Origin: Notolepis coatsorum | Taxonomy: Eukaryota; Chordata; Actinopteri; Aulopiformes; Paralepididae | DNA: 64,000 nucleotides | Reading direction: 5' to 3' | NCBI GenBank assembly: GCA_963971535.1 | Contig: OZ020589.1 | Location: 80,855,184-80,919,183, forward strand | Shown: one piece after another, positions 1-13,569 of the stretch | How positions within the stretch are numbered: the first letter of the stretch is position 1 | How the letters are laid out: the number at the start of each line of letters is the position of its first letter | Position numbers and translations under genes: made by a program | Notes under the pieces: generated by a model | Database searches by the model: none | Seen by the model: only the letters and a program-made list of their open reading frames with translations | What the model was told of the DNA's origin: nothing

Positions 1-340
1 CAGGATCTACCAGATTATTAACACTTGTGACACGACAGCCTCCAATATATCAGATATTTTGAGAAATGCGAGTTATGTGCTTGTTATTACCAATTCAGAT
101 ATAATTGTGTATCACAATATCATGATTTCATCACGTTATGTTCCATCATGAATGATCTGAGGAGAATTAACTGAATTGCCCAATTAGCAACACCCCAACA
201 AATAGTCTAACCTAAATAGCTCCTCCTCCTGAGAATTTCCCCCTTTTTTTTGTTACATAATATAAAATTACAGATTCATACCTTCAAAATAAGCCATCAA
301 TTGTCAAATTTGAGACGATAGTTTTCAATCAATGTCCTAT
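1..340. other. Unassigned AT-rich sequence
   Basis: No recognisable gene, RNA or transposon end was seen. The stretch is AT-rich with a short T run near 243-250 and leads into a minus-strand LINE fragment. Confidence 0.4.
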
Positions 341-344
341 CAAA

Positions 345-780
345 CATTCTGGTACAGTCATTACAAATTTGCCATAGAAACTGTGCATTGGGGGAGGTTG
401 GGTAGGTGGGGTGGGGCTGTACATTGGAGGTGGGGGGGTTGGGTAGGGGGAGGGGGACACTGTACATTGGAGTACTGACATACATTTGACATGGAAACTG
501 TACATTGGAGGAGGTTGGGTAGGTGGGGTGGGGTTGGGTGGGGCTGTACATTGGAATAGCCATGCTTGGTCTTTATTGTACAACTGGGTTAGGACATTTG
601 TAGGGGCCAGTTTTGAATTGCAGTCTCCCGTAGGTGTTCTTTGAGAGTGTTTTTGAAGGTGGGTAGTGATTTACATTCCTTTACAGCTTTGGGTAGGGCG
701 TTCCACATTGTTGTGGCATAATTGCGAAACGTGTTTAGTCCCTTGTTTGAGCCGAATCTGGGTTTTACATGATTTGTGAT
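345..780 (-). mobile_element. LINE-A 3' end with ORF2 tail (partial)
   Basis: On the minus strand the segment 650-780 encodes the end of a non-LTR retrotransposon ORF2 (a peptide like WNALPKAVKE, then a LKEHLRETAIQ region), followed by a G-rich/C-rich 3' UTR with repeated ACTGTACATTGG-type motifs at about 379, 460, 498 and 545. The same order is seen on the plus strand at 13.57-14.37 kb. I use the working name LINE-A for this family; the clade is not assigned. The copy is 5'-truncated and lacks the usual 3' tail. Confidence 0.7.
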
Positions 781-789
781 TTACATGAC

Positions 790-3090
<2,301 letters not shown>

Positions 3091-3096
3091 AATAAG

Positions 3097-3240
3097 CAGT
3101 GTTGGGCAAGTTACTTTTAAAAAGTAACTAGTTACAGTTACTAGTTACTTCTTCCAAAAGTAACTAAATTACTTACTCAGTTACAAATTATAAAAGTAAC
3201 TAGTTACTTCAGAAAGTAACTATTGCGTTACTTTCAAGAT
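3097..3240 (+). mobile_element. hAT-like terminal segment (GTTACTT family)
   Basis: The sequence starts with CAGTGTTGGGCAAGTTACTT and continues as dense AAGTAACTAGTTAC repeats, which is the usual appearance of one end of a common fish hAT-type nonautonomous element. The opposite end is uncertain: a degenerate candidate lies near 4150-4173, but no matching target duplication was found, so only the clear end is annotated. A related AGTAACT-rich segment occurs near 34.98-35.06 kb. Confidence 0.55.
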
Positions 3241-3487
3241 TTTTTTTTTTATAAACAACATACACAAATCTAAACTATTTTAATGTTGCTGTGGGACAAA
3301 GTGAGACTAGCCTTCAATCAAATGCCATGTATGTAGATATTATAATTACTATGTTTATATAGTGGATCATATACAAACACAATAGATGTTTTGGAACTTT
3401 TGATATGTATTGCCCCTCAACAGGCCACAACTGGGCAACATTAAATTATGCTTGTTAAGCACTATACCAAAAATGAATAACAAATAT

Positions 3488-3740
3488 ATACTGATTGATT
3501 GAAAATTTTAATTAACAGATTGCAGAATGGGTACAATACAGTACGGCTCAATACATACAATTGTTAAGGGGATGCAGATCAGAGAAAGACTTTCGTCTTG
3601 TTTACATCAGGGTCCCCCATTTTCAATTCATGACATTTATGACATACACAACATACAGATATAAGAATCTAATCGAATCATCTAAACTAATCTAATCATG
3701 ACATTTAAGACATGCATGACATACAGATATATATCTCTGC
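3488..3740 (-). mobile_element. LINE-A 3' end (partial)
   Basis: Minus-strand 3' end of LINE-A: a TTGATTGA tail complement, then AACAGATTGCAGAATGGGTA, the AATTGTTAAGGGGATGCAGA block and the CCCCCATTTTCAATTCAT block, in the same order as at 16.4, 24.6 and 43.9 kb. Nothing of the coding region remains. Confidence 0.8.
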
Positions 3741-4684
3741 GCACCAGACTGTGCTATTAAACCAGGAAGTGCAGCACTGTTGACAAGGCTGTCAGCAGTA
3801 GAGCCACTACTACTTGCCCTGTGCTGCAACACAACAAGAGTGAACAAAAAAGAGTGTCAATATACACACACCCACTAGGCTATGCGAGGCGAGCCCCACT
3901 CTTTTAATATATAGTGGAAATTAAGTGTTCAAATGAAGGCATCCAATAATAGATTAACAATTGTCTTACCTTAATGCAGCAAAATGCGACGTTTTGTCTT
4001 GGCATCAATGATCCTCTCTGCCCGGTGCAGCCCGGTACAGCTTCTAAATTACTTTGTTTATATGCCTTGGAAAAATACCGTATATCCATTTTGCTTTGGG
4101 GTCATTAAAGAAATCATAATATTCTTTTTTTAGAAATGTTTTGAGACGCAACTAGTAAGTTACCCATTGCTGTTGTGTTCAACCTCAACCGTGATCCTTT
4201 GCGCCCAATCCACGTCATGCGATGTGTGTGTGCTGCCTGCGTTTGGTCAGAATCAGATACACAGAAAATATCATAAAAGAAAAACAGAGGTTGGATTTCA
4301 ACCATTTAAAAAACAACCATGTTTTAGACTGCTTATAGTAAAATCCTATCTCAAAAAAAAAACGATTTTTATTGATGTGTCAACATTTTGGCCATGCAGT
4401 TACAACTCCCTGCCAACAGGTGGGGGTGCTCAGCACCCGCAGCACCCACCCTTCCCGCGTCGCTGGTGGTGAGTATCATATCTTCCCATCAGTGATAAAA
4501 TAAGTCACACCTTTTGAAAGCTTAAGTCGCTTTGTGTGCAACTAGTGAAACATTAATAAACAGATCAATTTGTTTGTGTTATTATTTATGAGTTTTCATA
4601 AAATCATGGATTGTTTGTCCCTGTACTTTTATGAACAAACAAAATTCGTTATATATTCGTTAATAATATAATTATTTAATTCTG
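3741..4684. other. Unassigned sequence
   Basis: Unique-looking AT-rich DNA with a small GC-rich patch at 4410-4470 containing short CAGCACCC repeats. The open frames at 3904-4089, 4114-4305 and 4167-4472 overlap one another on both strands and show no recognisable domain. Confidence 0.3.
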
Positions 4685-4790
4685 AGGATGTACAAGTAAG
4701 CTAGTGACCTACTGTCCCTGTTGTCTGCTGCCAACACCACCATTCCTCCCAGGTGTCAGGCTCCTCGTTCATTAATTTTGGGAACCTAGT
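4685..4790. repeat. Left arm of diverged inverted repeat
   Basis: This segment matches the reverse complement of 7648-7755 over about 105 bp with a few mismatches and gaps; the best shared block is CACCATTCCTCCCAGGTGTC. The two arms lie outside the two hAT insertions at 4799 and 5952 and show that the insertion locus was itself an inverted duplication. Confidence 0.75.
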
Positions 4791-4798
4791 CTAAATAT

Positions 4799-5413
4799 TA
4801 GTGCTGTCAGGTGATTAAAAAAATGTATCTAATTAATTACAGGATTTGTAATTAATTAATCTAATTAATCGCATTTTAATCGCATAACCATTTTAGGCCT
4901 GATATTTTATATTCTATAATGATATTTCAAATAGCATGTGTCCAGATGGCAGAATTCAGTACTGTATCTACAAAACTGTCTGTTTAATCATCTTCCCTTT
5001 ATTCATTTGCTTATATTTGTCAGGTCTGGTCAATTTTAGCATGGTGTTATTCACAGTAAATATATATATATATAAATAAATAAAAAGAATTTAATTGATA
5101 TTCTCATTTGGTTCATTACAATTTACTCAAGCCTAGTAACATACACAGTATTTCTGACACTGGGAATACATTCCCTGAGATCCATAGATGTCCCTAGAAT
5201 CAGATACCAAGAACATGCAAATGTACCATTTAAAAAAAAAGTTTGTAAATGTGTATTCTACGTCCCTATGGAATGAATGAGATTAAAAAATAAAATACAA
5301 ATAAATACAAATATTAATTTAATTTTTTTATAAATGTTTTAGTTAATTTTCATAACGCGATCATTTGCTGTGTAATTAATTAATCTAATTAACGGGATAA
5401 ACTGACAGCCCTA
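4799..5413. mobile_element. hAT nonautonomous element E1
   Basis: The element has terminal inverted repeats (left TAGTGCTGTCAGGTGATTAA, right reverse complement TAGGGCTGTCAGTTTATCCC) and a perfect 8-bp target duplication, CTAAATAT, at 4791-4798 and 5414-5421. The 8-bp duplication and the GGCTGTCA ends are typical of hAT transposons. It is 615 bp, AT-rich, and has no transposase, so it needed a transposase from elsewhere. ATTAATTAATC subrepeats lie next to both ends. Confidence 0.9.
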
Positions 5414-5639
5414 CTAAATATCATACTTCTTGAAGCATAAACAAATTACTGCTGTGCCGGTTTCAATAAAACAGACAATTATGAATCAAATGTACGTGTT
5501 TGTTTTACATTAAGATAGTCTTAAAAAAGGCGATCCGGTCAATTTGTTGTCGTTTGAATTTAATGTGTATCTTTGCCTTGCATGGAATGTTGGGGAGTGG
5601 AAGAAAGATTCTAAACATTCTGTGAAAAGTCAAACGACA

Positions 5640-5889
5640 CTTCAAGTGAGAAATAGTGGCTCAGGAGGTAGAGCAGTCATCTGGTAGTCAGAAGGTTCCC
5701 GGTTTGATTCCCGCTCCTCCTTGAGCAAGACACCAGTAACCCCTAATTTCTCCCGATGTGCAGGTTGGCGCCTTGCATGGTTGCCTCCGCCATCGGTGTG
5801 TGAATGTGTGAGTGAATGGGTGAATGTGAGGAACAACAATTTTAATGCGCTTTGGATAAAAGCACTATATACAAATGCACCATTTACCA
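5640..5889 (+). mobile_element. tRNA-derived SINE
   Basis: The head resembles a tRNA gene with an A-box-like TGGCTCAGGAGGTAGAGC at about 5656 and a B-box-like GGTTTGATTCCC at about 5701, i.e. an internal RNA polymerase III promoter. The body contains CTTGAGCAAGACACC, the ATGGTTGCCTCCGCCATCGG block, TGAATG repeats and the end block CTTTGGATAAAAGCACTATA. The same family is found on the minus strand at 57.35-57.58 kb and in part at 28.87-29.0 kb. It lies in the spacer between hAT elements E1 and E2. Confidence 0.75.
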
Positions 5890-6452
5890 TTTACGGATAA
5901 TTTGAAAACATTAGCTAAAAAAAACAACTACCTTTGAAGTATGATATTTAGTAAGGCTGTCAATCTATTAAAATATTTTATCTGATTAATCACATGATTG
6001 TCCATAGTTAATCGTGATTAATCATATTTTGTATCTGTTCTAAATCTACCTTAAACTGATATTTTTCAAGTAAAAAAAAATTCATGTTTATTTATTGCCA
6101 CAATGAGAAATACTGTCCAGAATCTTCAAGTAACTGAGATGTGCAAACTGCATTGTAAAACAAAATGCTGAAATCATACACTGTAACATTACATAGTAAT
6201 GATTACTAACACAGTAGTGTGTTGAACTTTACACTTGAACTATTCATCCCCATTTTTTTTGTTTAAGCAGCCATTTAACACAAAAGGATGACCCTCATGC
6301 ATTGCAAATTTGCATCAAATTCAAAACAAACAGAGTGATCCAGAAAATAATAATAAAAAAAAATGAATTAAGTGTGCAATAGGGGAAAGAAAACGTTAGG
6401 GACTTGTTATTCACACAAGGGATGAGGACTCACCTCCGCCTCTCTCTCTCTC

Positions 6453-6580
<128 letters not shown>

Positions 6581-6614
6581 CCAGCTCTCTTTCTCTTTCT
6601 CCTGCCCCTTCCTC

Positions 6615-6865
<251 letters not shown>

Positions 6866-6897
6866 CTTTGAGTCAGAAACAAGTATCAATGAGGGTA

Positions 6898-7312
6898 TCA
6901 ATAATTCACCTGACTGAAGTCCAATAGTCTCCGGTGAGCAACGGTGCTTGTCTGCCCCAACGCCTCTGCCACTTTGGCTCTCTCTCTCGTCTTGGATGCG
7001 ATGTGTATTATTTCAGGCAGACCGTCGTCCTCCACAATGTTAATCGTCCTGCAAGCCGTATTTGGCGACCGCTGTTTTAAGTTTGCGGCTTGTAGCGCTG
7101 TCCCGCTGTCTCCCCTGCAAATTATCCAGCGTGGTTTGCATCGGCGGTGTGCTTGGCTGACGAAAGTAGTATTTGAGAGTAGATGTACTCCCGTGGTAAC
7201 TAAATTCACATCGACAGTAAATACAAATTACTTTTGTCCTGTCGAGAGAGCCATCAGGCATGGCTTTGAAGCTGAACTTGCCATTCAAAATAGTATCATA
7301 TATAGTGCTCAT
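6898..7312 (-). pseudogene. hAT transposase N-terminus with BED zinc finger (broken)
   Basis: Read from 7312 downwards, the first frame begins near the start of a BED-type hAT transposase. A short N-terminal segment with a GKFSFKA motif is followed by a zinc-finger core with the Cys-x2-Cys pair in VICIYCRCEF, a downstream His in FSYHGS and an LKYYF segment where BED fingers normally continue to a second His. The reading then shifts into an overlapping frame (6898-7209) with an HIASKTRERAK segment. BED fingers bind transposon DNA ends. The frameshift and the absence of the catalytic core, dimerisation region and C-terminus show a dead, 3'-truncated gene. It lies within E2 and is probably the remains of that family's own transposase. 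Confidence 0.65.
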
Positions 7313-7321
7313 GGGGGCTTG

Positions 7322-7510
7322 GCGTTATTTTTAAACCTAGCCGCATTTTGCGGAGACGCTCTCTGATTGGCCGACGCCTGTTTCTACACTGGTTAAGCTT
7401 ATGCACTCTTTCGAAGTTGGTTAAGGTTAGAGTTTGTCTTAGAGCAGGGCGATAGAACACCAGCCCTGATTTGCGTCTCTGCAAAATGCGGCTAGGTTTA
7501 AAAATAACGC
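7322..7510. mobile_element. Mutator-like MITE nested in E2
   Basis: About 30-bp terminal inverted repeats (GCGTTATTTTTAAACCTAGC at the left, its complement at the right) are flanked by a perfect 9-bp duplication, GGGGGCTTG, at 7313-7321 and 7511-7519. A 9-bp duplication is characteristic of Mutator-like elements. The interior (CTGATTGGCCGACGCCTG, then GGTTAAGCTTATGCACTC and GGTTAAGGTTAGAGTTTGTC) recurs in the inverted blocks at 19.1-19.3 and 61.6-62.2 kb. Confidence 0.85.
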
Positions 7511-7647
7511 GGGGGCTTGTCTATATTTGCATTGCTTCCTGATTTCCCAAACTACAGAGTCGCCCGGGGTTCAAACATCACAGCCCGTTAATCTTGTGTC
7601 AAAAATAACGTTAGTAATGCGATAACTTTGACAGCCTTAATATTTAG

Positions 7648-7755
7648 ACTTGGAAGTGAATGAGGAGTCTGACACCTGGGAGGAATGGTGATGTTGACAG
7701 CGGACGACAAGGACAGCAGTGGTCACTAAGCTTATTTGTAGATTACTTTAAATAG
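7648..7755. repeat. Right arm of diverged inverted repeat
   Basis: Reverse-complement partner of 4685-4790 (see there), immediately outside the right target duplication of hAT element E2. Confidence 0.75.
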
Positions 7756-7759
7756 AGGT

Positions 7760-8310
7760 AAGACTGCAGATGTTTTCTACTAAAGTGAAATATCTCTTTA
7801 AAGTAATACTTTTTAATGAAACAGCACCATACCATACTGTAAAGATGTAATATGATGTAATTTGTACTGAAGAACTGAAGTCAAGTAAAATATTGTGATG
7901 TGATATGATTATTTTGGCCATATGTGCAGTTACCTCTCATGACCACAGGGTGCCAATCATGTAAATAGTGCAGCTTTGAGAGGATTTGCCATATTCGTTG
8001 TTCTACTAAACGTGATGTCACGCATTTCAGTTGCCTCTCATATTTTCAAGGTGGAAAATTAACATCTGTGCCAGACAAATCCTCGTAAATATTTGTCTGT
8101 ATAGCCTACTGTAGCTGTTACCTCACTCACTCACTCACCCAGTCACAGACGATAGCAGGGGCATTTTGTTGGACGTATGTGCAGGTGACGCTGTGGGTCT
8201 TGTTTTATTTCAACCGTGTCACCAAGGCCACAGAGTCTTCTCTTGAAGGGGGAGGGTGTGCAATGGTATAAGACAGGCCTATTTAGCAGTGATGTCTTTG
8301 TTTATCCTGA
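7760..8310. other. Unassigned sequence
   Basis: AT-rich DNA with no recognised feature. It contains a few CTCACTCA repeats at about 8121-8140. Confidence 0.3.
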
Positions 8311-8312
8311 TA

Positions 8313-8870
8313 AAGATGTACACTCTTAAAAAAAAATGTATTTTTACGGGACTTTCAATGTATTATTTTACAGATTACTTTTGTTTTTCTACTTTAAGTG
8401 TAAATGCCATAAAAATACAGGAAATTCCATACAAATACAGTAAATAACCTTTAATACAAATATTAACCATTAAATAAAGGTTGTAATCTGTAAATTGATT
8501 TAATAAGAAATTATCTTTTTTTTACAGGATTATTCCATTGCTTAATTGTCTTGAATGTTAAATTACATGTAAAACACCTAGAATATACATCATTTTACTG
8601 TATGTGAAAATAAGGCAACTTTCTGTTTTTTTGCTGTTAAACTTTAAATGTAATGTTAAATAATGTTAAAAAAGAGAATAATATAATTAAAAAACAGTAA
8701 AAACCTTCAGTTATTCTACAGGTAATTCTTTTTAAATACATGTATTTGCTTAATTGTGTTGAATGTTAAATTACATTGAATTGTATGTAAAAACACATAA
8801 GATACTCATCATTTTACTGAATGTGAAAATAAGGCAACTTTCAGTATTTAAAAAAATACGATCAAACTCC
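8313..8870 (+). mobile_element. End of satellite-bearing transposon (left copy)
   Basis: The segment begins ACACTCTTAAAAAAAAATGT followed by TTTTTACGG. This resembles the reverse complement of the end at 31.50-31.68 kb, which finishes CCGATTTTTTTTTACAGTGT. In both places this end borders an array of the same ~83-bp satellite, so array and end belong to one element family. Superfamily not assigned; no coding sequence was seen. Confidence 0.55.
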
Positions 8871-10595
8871 TTCAATAAAGTGACAGAACTTAAAGTTCAG
8901 CAGTGAAACACTGTTATTTCACAGGTTTTTCCTACATTTATGATGAAACACCTTCAATTAAGTGACATAACTAAAAGTTCAGCAGTGAAACACTGTTATC
9001 TTACAAGGTTTCCCATAATTATTACAATCAAACTCTGTCAATAAAGTGACAGAACTTAAAGTTCAGCAGTGAAACACTGTTTCTTCACAGGTTTCCCCAT
9101 TATTATTACAATCAAATCCCTTCAATTAAGTGACAGAACTCAAAGTTCAGCAGTGAAACACTGTTATTTCACAGGTTTTTCCTACATTTAAGATGAAACA
9201 CCTTCAATTAAGTTACAGAACTTAAAGTTCAGCAGTGAAATACTGTCATTTGACAGTATTTTCCTAAATTATTACGATCAAACTCCTTCAATTAAGTGAC
9301 AGAACTTAAAGTTCAGCAGTGAAACACTGTTATTTCACAGGTTTTCCCTACATTTATGATGAAACACCTTCAATTAAGTGACATAACTTAAGTTCAGCAG
9401 TGAAACACTGTTATTTTACAGGTTTCCCCATAATTATTACAATCAAACTCCTTCAATTAAGTGACAGAACCTCGTTCAGCAGTGAAACGCTGTTATTTGG
9501 CAGGTTTTTCCTACATTTATGATGAAACACCTTCAATAAAGTGACATAACTTAAGTTCAGCAGTGAAACACTGTTATTTTACAGGTTTTCCCATAATTAT
9601 TACAATCAAACTCCTCCAATTAAGTGACAGAACTCAAAGTTCAGCAGTGAAACACTGTTATTTCACAGGTTTTTCCTACATTTAAGATGAAACACCTTCA
9701 ATTAAGTGACAGAACTTAAAGTTCAGCAGTGAAACACTGTTATCTTACAAGTTTTCCCATAATTATTACAATCAAACTCCGTCAATAAAGTGACAGAACT
9801 TAAAGTTCAGCAGTGAAACACTGTTTCTTCACAGGTTTCCCCATTATTATTACAATCAAACCCCTTCAATTAAGTGACAGAACTCAAAGTTCAGCAGTGA
9901 AACACTGTTATTTCACAGGTTTTTCCTACATTTAAGATGAAACACCTTCAATTAAGTGACAGAACTTAAAGTTCAGCAGTGAAATACTGTCATTTGACAG
10001 TATTTTCCTAAATTATTACGATCAAATTCCTTCAATTAAGTGACAGAACTTAAAGTTCAGCAGTGAAACACTGTTATTTCACAGGTTTTCCCTACATTTA
10101 TGATGAAACACCTTCAATTAAGTGACATAACTTAAGTTCAGCAGTGAAACACTGTTATTTTACAGGTTTCCCCATAATTATTACAATCAAACTCCTTCAA
10201 TTAAGTGACAGAACCTCGTTCAGCAGTGAAACGCTGTTATTTGGCAGGTTTTTCCTACATTTATGATGAAACACCTTCAATTAAGTGACATAACTTAAGT
10301 TCAGCAGTGAAACACTGTTATTTGACAGTTTTTTCCTAAATTATTACGATCAAACTCCTTCAATAAAGTGACAGAACTTAAAGTTCAGCAGTGAAACACT
10401 GTTATTTCACAGGTTTTTCCTACATTTACGATGAAATACCTTCAATTAAGTGACAGAACTTAAAGTTCAGCAGTGAAACACTGTTATTTTACAGGTTTTC
10501 CCATTATTATTACAATCAAACCCCTTCAATTAAGTGACAGAACTCAAAGTTCAGCAGTGAAAGACTGTTATTTCACAGGTTTTTCCTAAATTATT
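8871..10595 (+). repeat. ~83-bp satellite array A (left copy)
   Basis: About 20 head-to-tail units of 82-85 bp. Each contains TTCAATTAAGTGACAGAACT, then AAGTTCAGCAGTGAAACACTG, TTATTTCACAGG and an alternating ending (TACATTTATGATGAAACAC or ATAATTATTACAATCAAAC). The two endings alternate, giving a dimeric higher-order repeat, and a longer block (about 8.93-9.6 kb) recurs at 9.65-10.3 kb. The right end passes directly into the 42-bp satellite. Confidence 0.95.
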
Positions 10596-13287
10596 AGCTA
10601 GCCTAGCTTAGCACAAGGGCTGGAAGCAGTAGGGACCAGCTAGCCTAGCTTAGCATAAGGACTGGAAGCAGTAGGGAGTAACTAGCCTAGCTTAGCACAA
10701 GGATTGGAAGCAGTAGGGAGCAGCTAGCCTAGCTTAGCACAATGACTGGAAGCAGCAGGGACCAGCTAGCCAGCCTAGCTTAGCACAAGGACTGGAAGCA
10801 GTAGGGAGCAGCTAGCCTAGCTTAGCACAAGGACTGGAAGCAGTAGGGAGCAGCTAGCCTAGCTTAGCACAAGGGCTGGAAGCAGTAGGGACCAGCTAGC
10901 CTAGCTTAGCACAAGGACTGGAAGCAGTAGGGAGCAACTAGCCTAGCTTAGCACAAGGAATGGAAGCAGTAGGGAGCAGCTAGCCTAGCTTAGCACAAGG
11001 GCTGGAAACAGTAGGGACCAGCTAGCCTACCTAGCTTAGCACAAGGACTGGAAGCAGTAAGGAGCAGCTAGCCTATAGCTTAGCACAAGGGCTGGAAACA
11101 GTAGGGACCAGCTAGCCTACCTAGCTTAGCACAAGGACTGGAAGCAGTAGGGAGCAACTAGCCTAGCTTAGCACAAGGACTGGAAGCAGTAGGGAGCAGC
11201 TAGCCTAGCTTAGCACAAGGGCTGGAAGCAGTAGGGACCAGCTAGCCTAGCTTAGCACAAGGACTGGAAGCAGTAGGGAGCAACTAGCCTAGCTTAGCAC
11301 AAGGAATGGAAGCAGTAGGGAGCAGCTAGCCTAGCTTAGCACAAGGGCTGGAAACAGTAGGGACCAGCTAGCCTACCTAGCTTAGCACAAGGACTGGAAG
11401 CAGTAAGGAGCAGCTAGCCTATAGCTTAGCACAAGGGCTGGAAACAGTAGGGACCAGCTAGCCTACCTAGCTTAGCACAAGGACTGGAAGCAGTAGGGAG
11501 CAACTAGCCTAGCTTAGCACAAGGACTGGAAGCAGTAGGAAGCAGCTAGCCTAGCTTAGCACAAGAGCTGGATGCAGTAGGGACCAGCTAGCCTAGCTTA
11601 GCACAAGGACTGGAAGCAGTAGGGAGCAACTAGCCTAGCTTAGCACAAGGACTGGAAGCAGTAGGGAGCAGCTAGCCTAGCTTAGCACAAGGGCTGGAAG
11701 CAGTAGGGACCAGCTAGCCTAGCTTAGCACAAGGACTGGAAGCAGTAGGGAGCAACTAGCCTAGCTTAGCACAAGGAATGGAAGCAGTAGGGAGCAACTA
11801 GCCTAGCTTAGCACAAGGACTGGAAGCAGTAGGAAGCAGCTAGCCTAGCTTAGCACAAGAGCTGGATGCAGTAGGGACCAGCTAGCCTAGCTTAGCACAA
11901 GGGCTGGAAGCAGTAGGTAGCAGCTAGCCTAGCTTAGCACGAGGGCTGGAAGCAGTAGGGAGCAGCTAGCCTAGCTTAGCACAAGGGCTGGAAGCAGTAG
12001 GGAGCAGCTAGCCTAGCTTAGCATGAGGGCTGGAAGCAGTAGGGACCAGCTAGCCTAGCTTAGCACAAGGACTGGAAGCAGTAGGGAGCAACTAGCCTAG
12101 CTTAGCACAAGGACTGGAAGCAGTAGGGAGCAGCTAGCCTAGCTTAGCACAAGGGCTGGAAGCAGTAGGGACCAGCTAGCCTAGCTTAGCACAAGGACTG
12201 GAAGCAGTAGGGAGCAACTAGCCTAGCTTAGCACAAGGAATGGAAGCAGTAGGGAGCAGCTAGCCTAGCTTAGCACAAGGGCTGGAAGCAGTAGGGACCA
12301 GCTAGCCTACCTAGCTTAGCACAAGGACTGGAAGCAGTAAGGAGCAGCTAGCCTATAGCTTAGCACAAGTGCTGGAAGCAGTAGGGACCAGCTAGCCTAC
12401 CTAGCTTAGCACAAGGACTGGAAGCAGTAGGGAGCAACTAGCCTAGCTTAGCACAAGGACTGGAAGCAGTAGGAAGCAGCTAGCCTAGCTTAGCACAAGA
12501 GCTGGATGCAGTAGGGACCAGCTAGCCTAGCTTAGCACAAGGACTGGAAGCAGTAGGGAGCAACTAGCCTAGCTTAGCACAAGGACTGGAAGCAGTAGGG
12601 AGCAGCTAGCCTAGCTTAGCACAAGGGCTGGAAGCAGTAGGGACCAGCTAGCCTAGCTTAGCACAAGGACTGGAAGCAGTAGGGAGCAACTAGCCTAGCT
12701 TAGCACAAGGAATGGAAGCAGTAGGGAGCAGCTAGCCTAGCTTAGCACAAGGGCTGGAAGCAGTAGGGACCAGCTAGCCTACCTAGCTTAGCACAAGGAC
12801 TGGAAGCAGTAGGGAGCAGCTAGCCTAGCTTAGCACAAGGGCTGGAAGCAGTAGGGACCAGCTAGCCTAGCTTAGCACAAGGACTGGAAGCAGTAGGGAG
12901 CAACTAGCCTAGCTTAGCACAAGGACTGGAAGCAGTAGGGAGCAGCTAGCCTAGCTTAGCACAAGGGCTGGAAGCAGTAGGGACCAGCTAGCCTAGCTTA
13001 GCACAAGGACTGGAAGCAGTAGGGAGCAACTAGCCTAGCTTAGCACAAGGAATGGAAGCAGTAGGGAGCAGCTAGCCTAGCTTAGCACAAGGGCTGGAAG
13101 CAGTAGGGACCAGCTAGCCTACCTAGCTTAGCACAAGGACTGGAAGCAGTAGGGAGCAGCTAGCCTAGCTTAGCACAAGGGCTGGAAGCAGTAGGGACCA
13201 GCTAGCCTAGCTTAGCACAAGGACTGGAAGCAGTAGGGAGCAACTAGCCTAGCTTAGCACAAGGACTGGAAGCAGTAGGGAGCAGCT
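10596..13287 (+). repeat. 42-bp satellite array B
   Basis: More than 60 units of 42 bp with the core CTAGCCTAGCTTAGCACAAG and a second half GGACTGGAAGCAGTAGGGAG. Variant positions (GGACT/GGGCT/GGAAT and GAGCAAC/GAGCAGC/GACCAGC) occur in a fixed order, giving a mostly three-unit higher-order repeat, with occasional units lengthened by CTAC or CTAT insertions. Larger blocks of several units are duplicated. No transcript or protein signal is seen. Confidence 0.97.
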
Positions 13288-13290
13288 ACC

Positions 13291-13322
<32 letters not shown>
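13288..13322. repeat. Poly-G run
   Basis: About 30 consecutive G residues at the right edge of satellite array B. Such a run is also a frequent place for assembly or sequencing error, so the junction should be treated with caution. Confidence 0.95.
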
Positions 13323-13324
<2 letters not shown>

Positions 13325-13329
13325 TGAGG

Positions 13330-13445
13330 CATTGATCAATTGAGGGGAAGAAGCTCAGTCTGTGTCGAGCTTTCACAGCCTTTGGGATCCTCAGCCTTCT
13401 CCCAGAGGGGAGCAGGGTGAAGAGGCTGTGACCCTCTGCTAAAGC
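13330..13445 (-). mobile_element. Rex/L2-type LINE C-terminal fragment
   Basis: On the minus strand this encodes a LLPSGRRLR ... RLSFFP segment, the C-terminal signature of the LINE ORF2 that is also seen at 35.5-36.0 kb and 44.5-44.87 kb (minus strand in both). The fragment is about 100 bp, with neither end of the element. Confidence 0.6.
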
Positions 13446-13569
13446 TCCACTCCTGCACTAAGGTCGGGGATTCAGTTGGACTCAGATCTGCTGCGTTCCC
13501 CCCTACCGCTGGTGACAGTGTGTACATCGATCTACTCTCATAAAGTAGGGAATCCACCCTGCTACACAA

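Noticed and set aside
3097..4173. Complete hAT element from 3097 to 4173
   Set aside because: The right end (GTTACCCATTGCTG) is a weak match and the expected 8-bp duplication CCAATAAG is absent there.
8871..13287. CRISPR-like regular repeats
   Set aside because: Units are head to tail with no unique spacers, in a eukaryotic transposon context; these are satellites.
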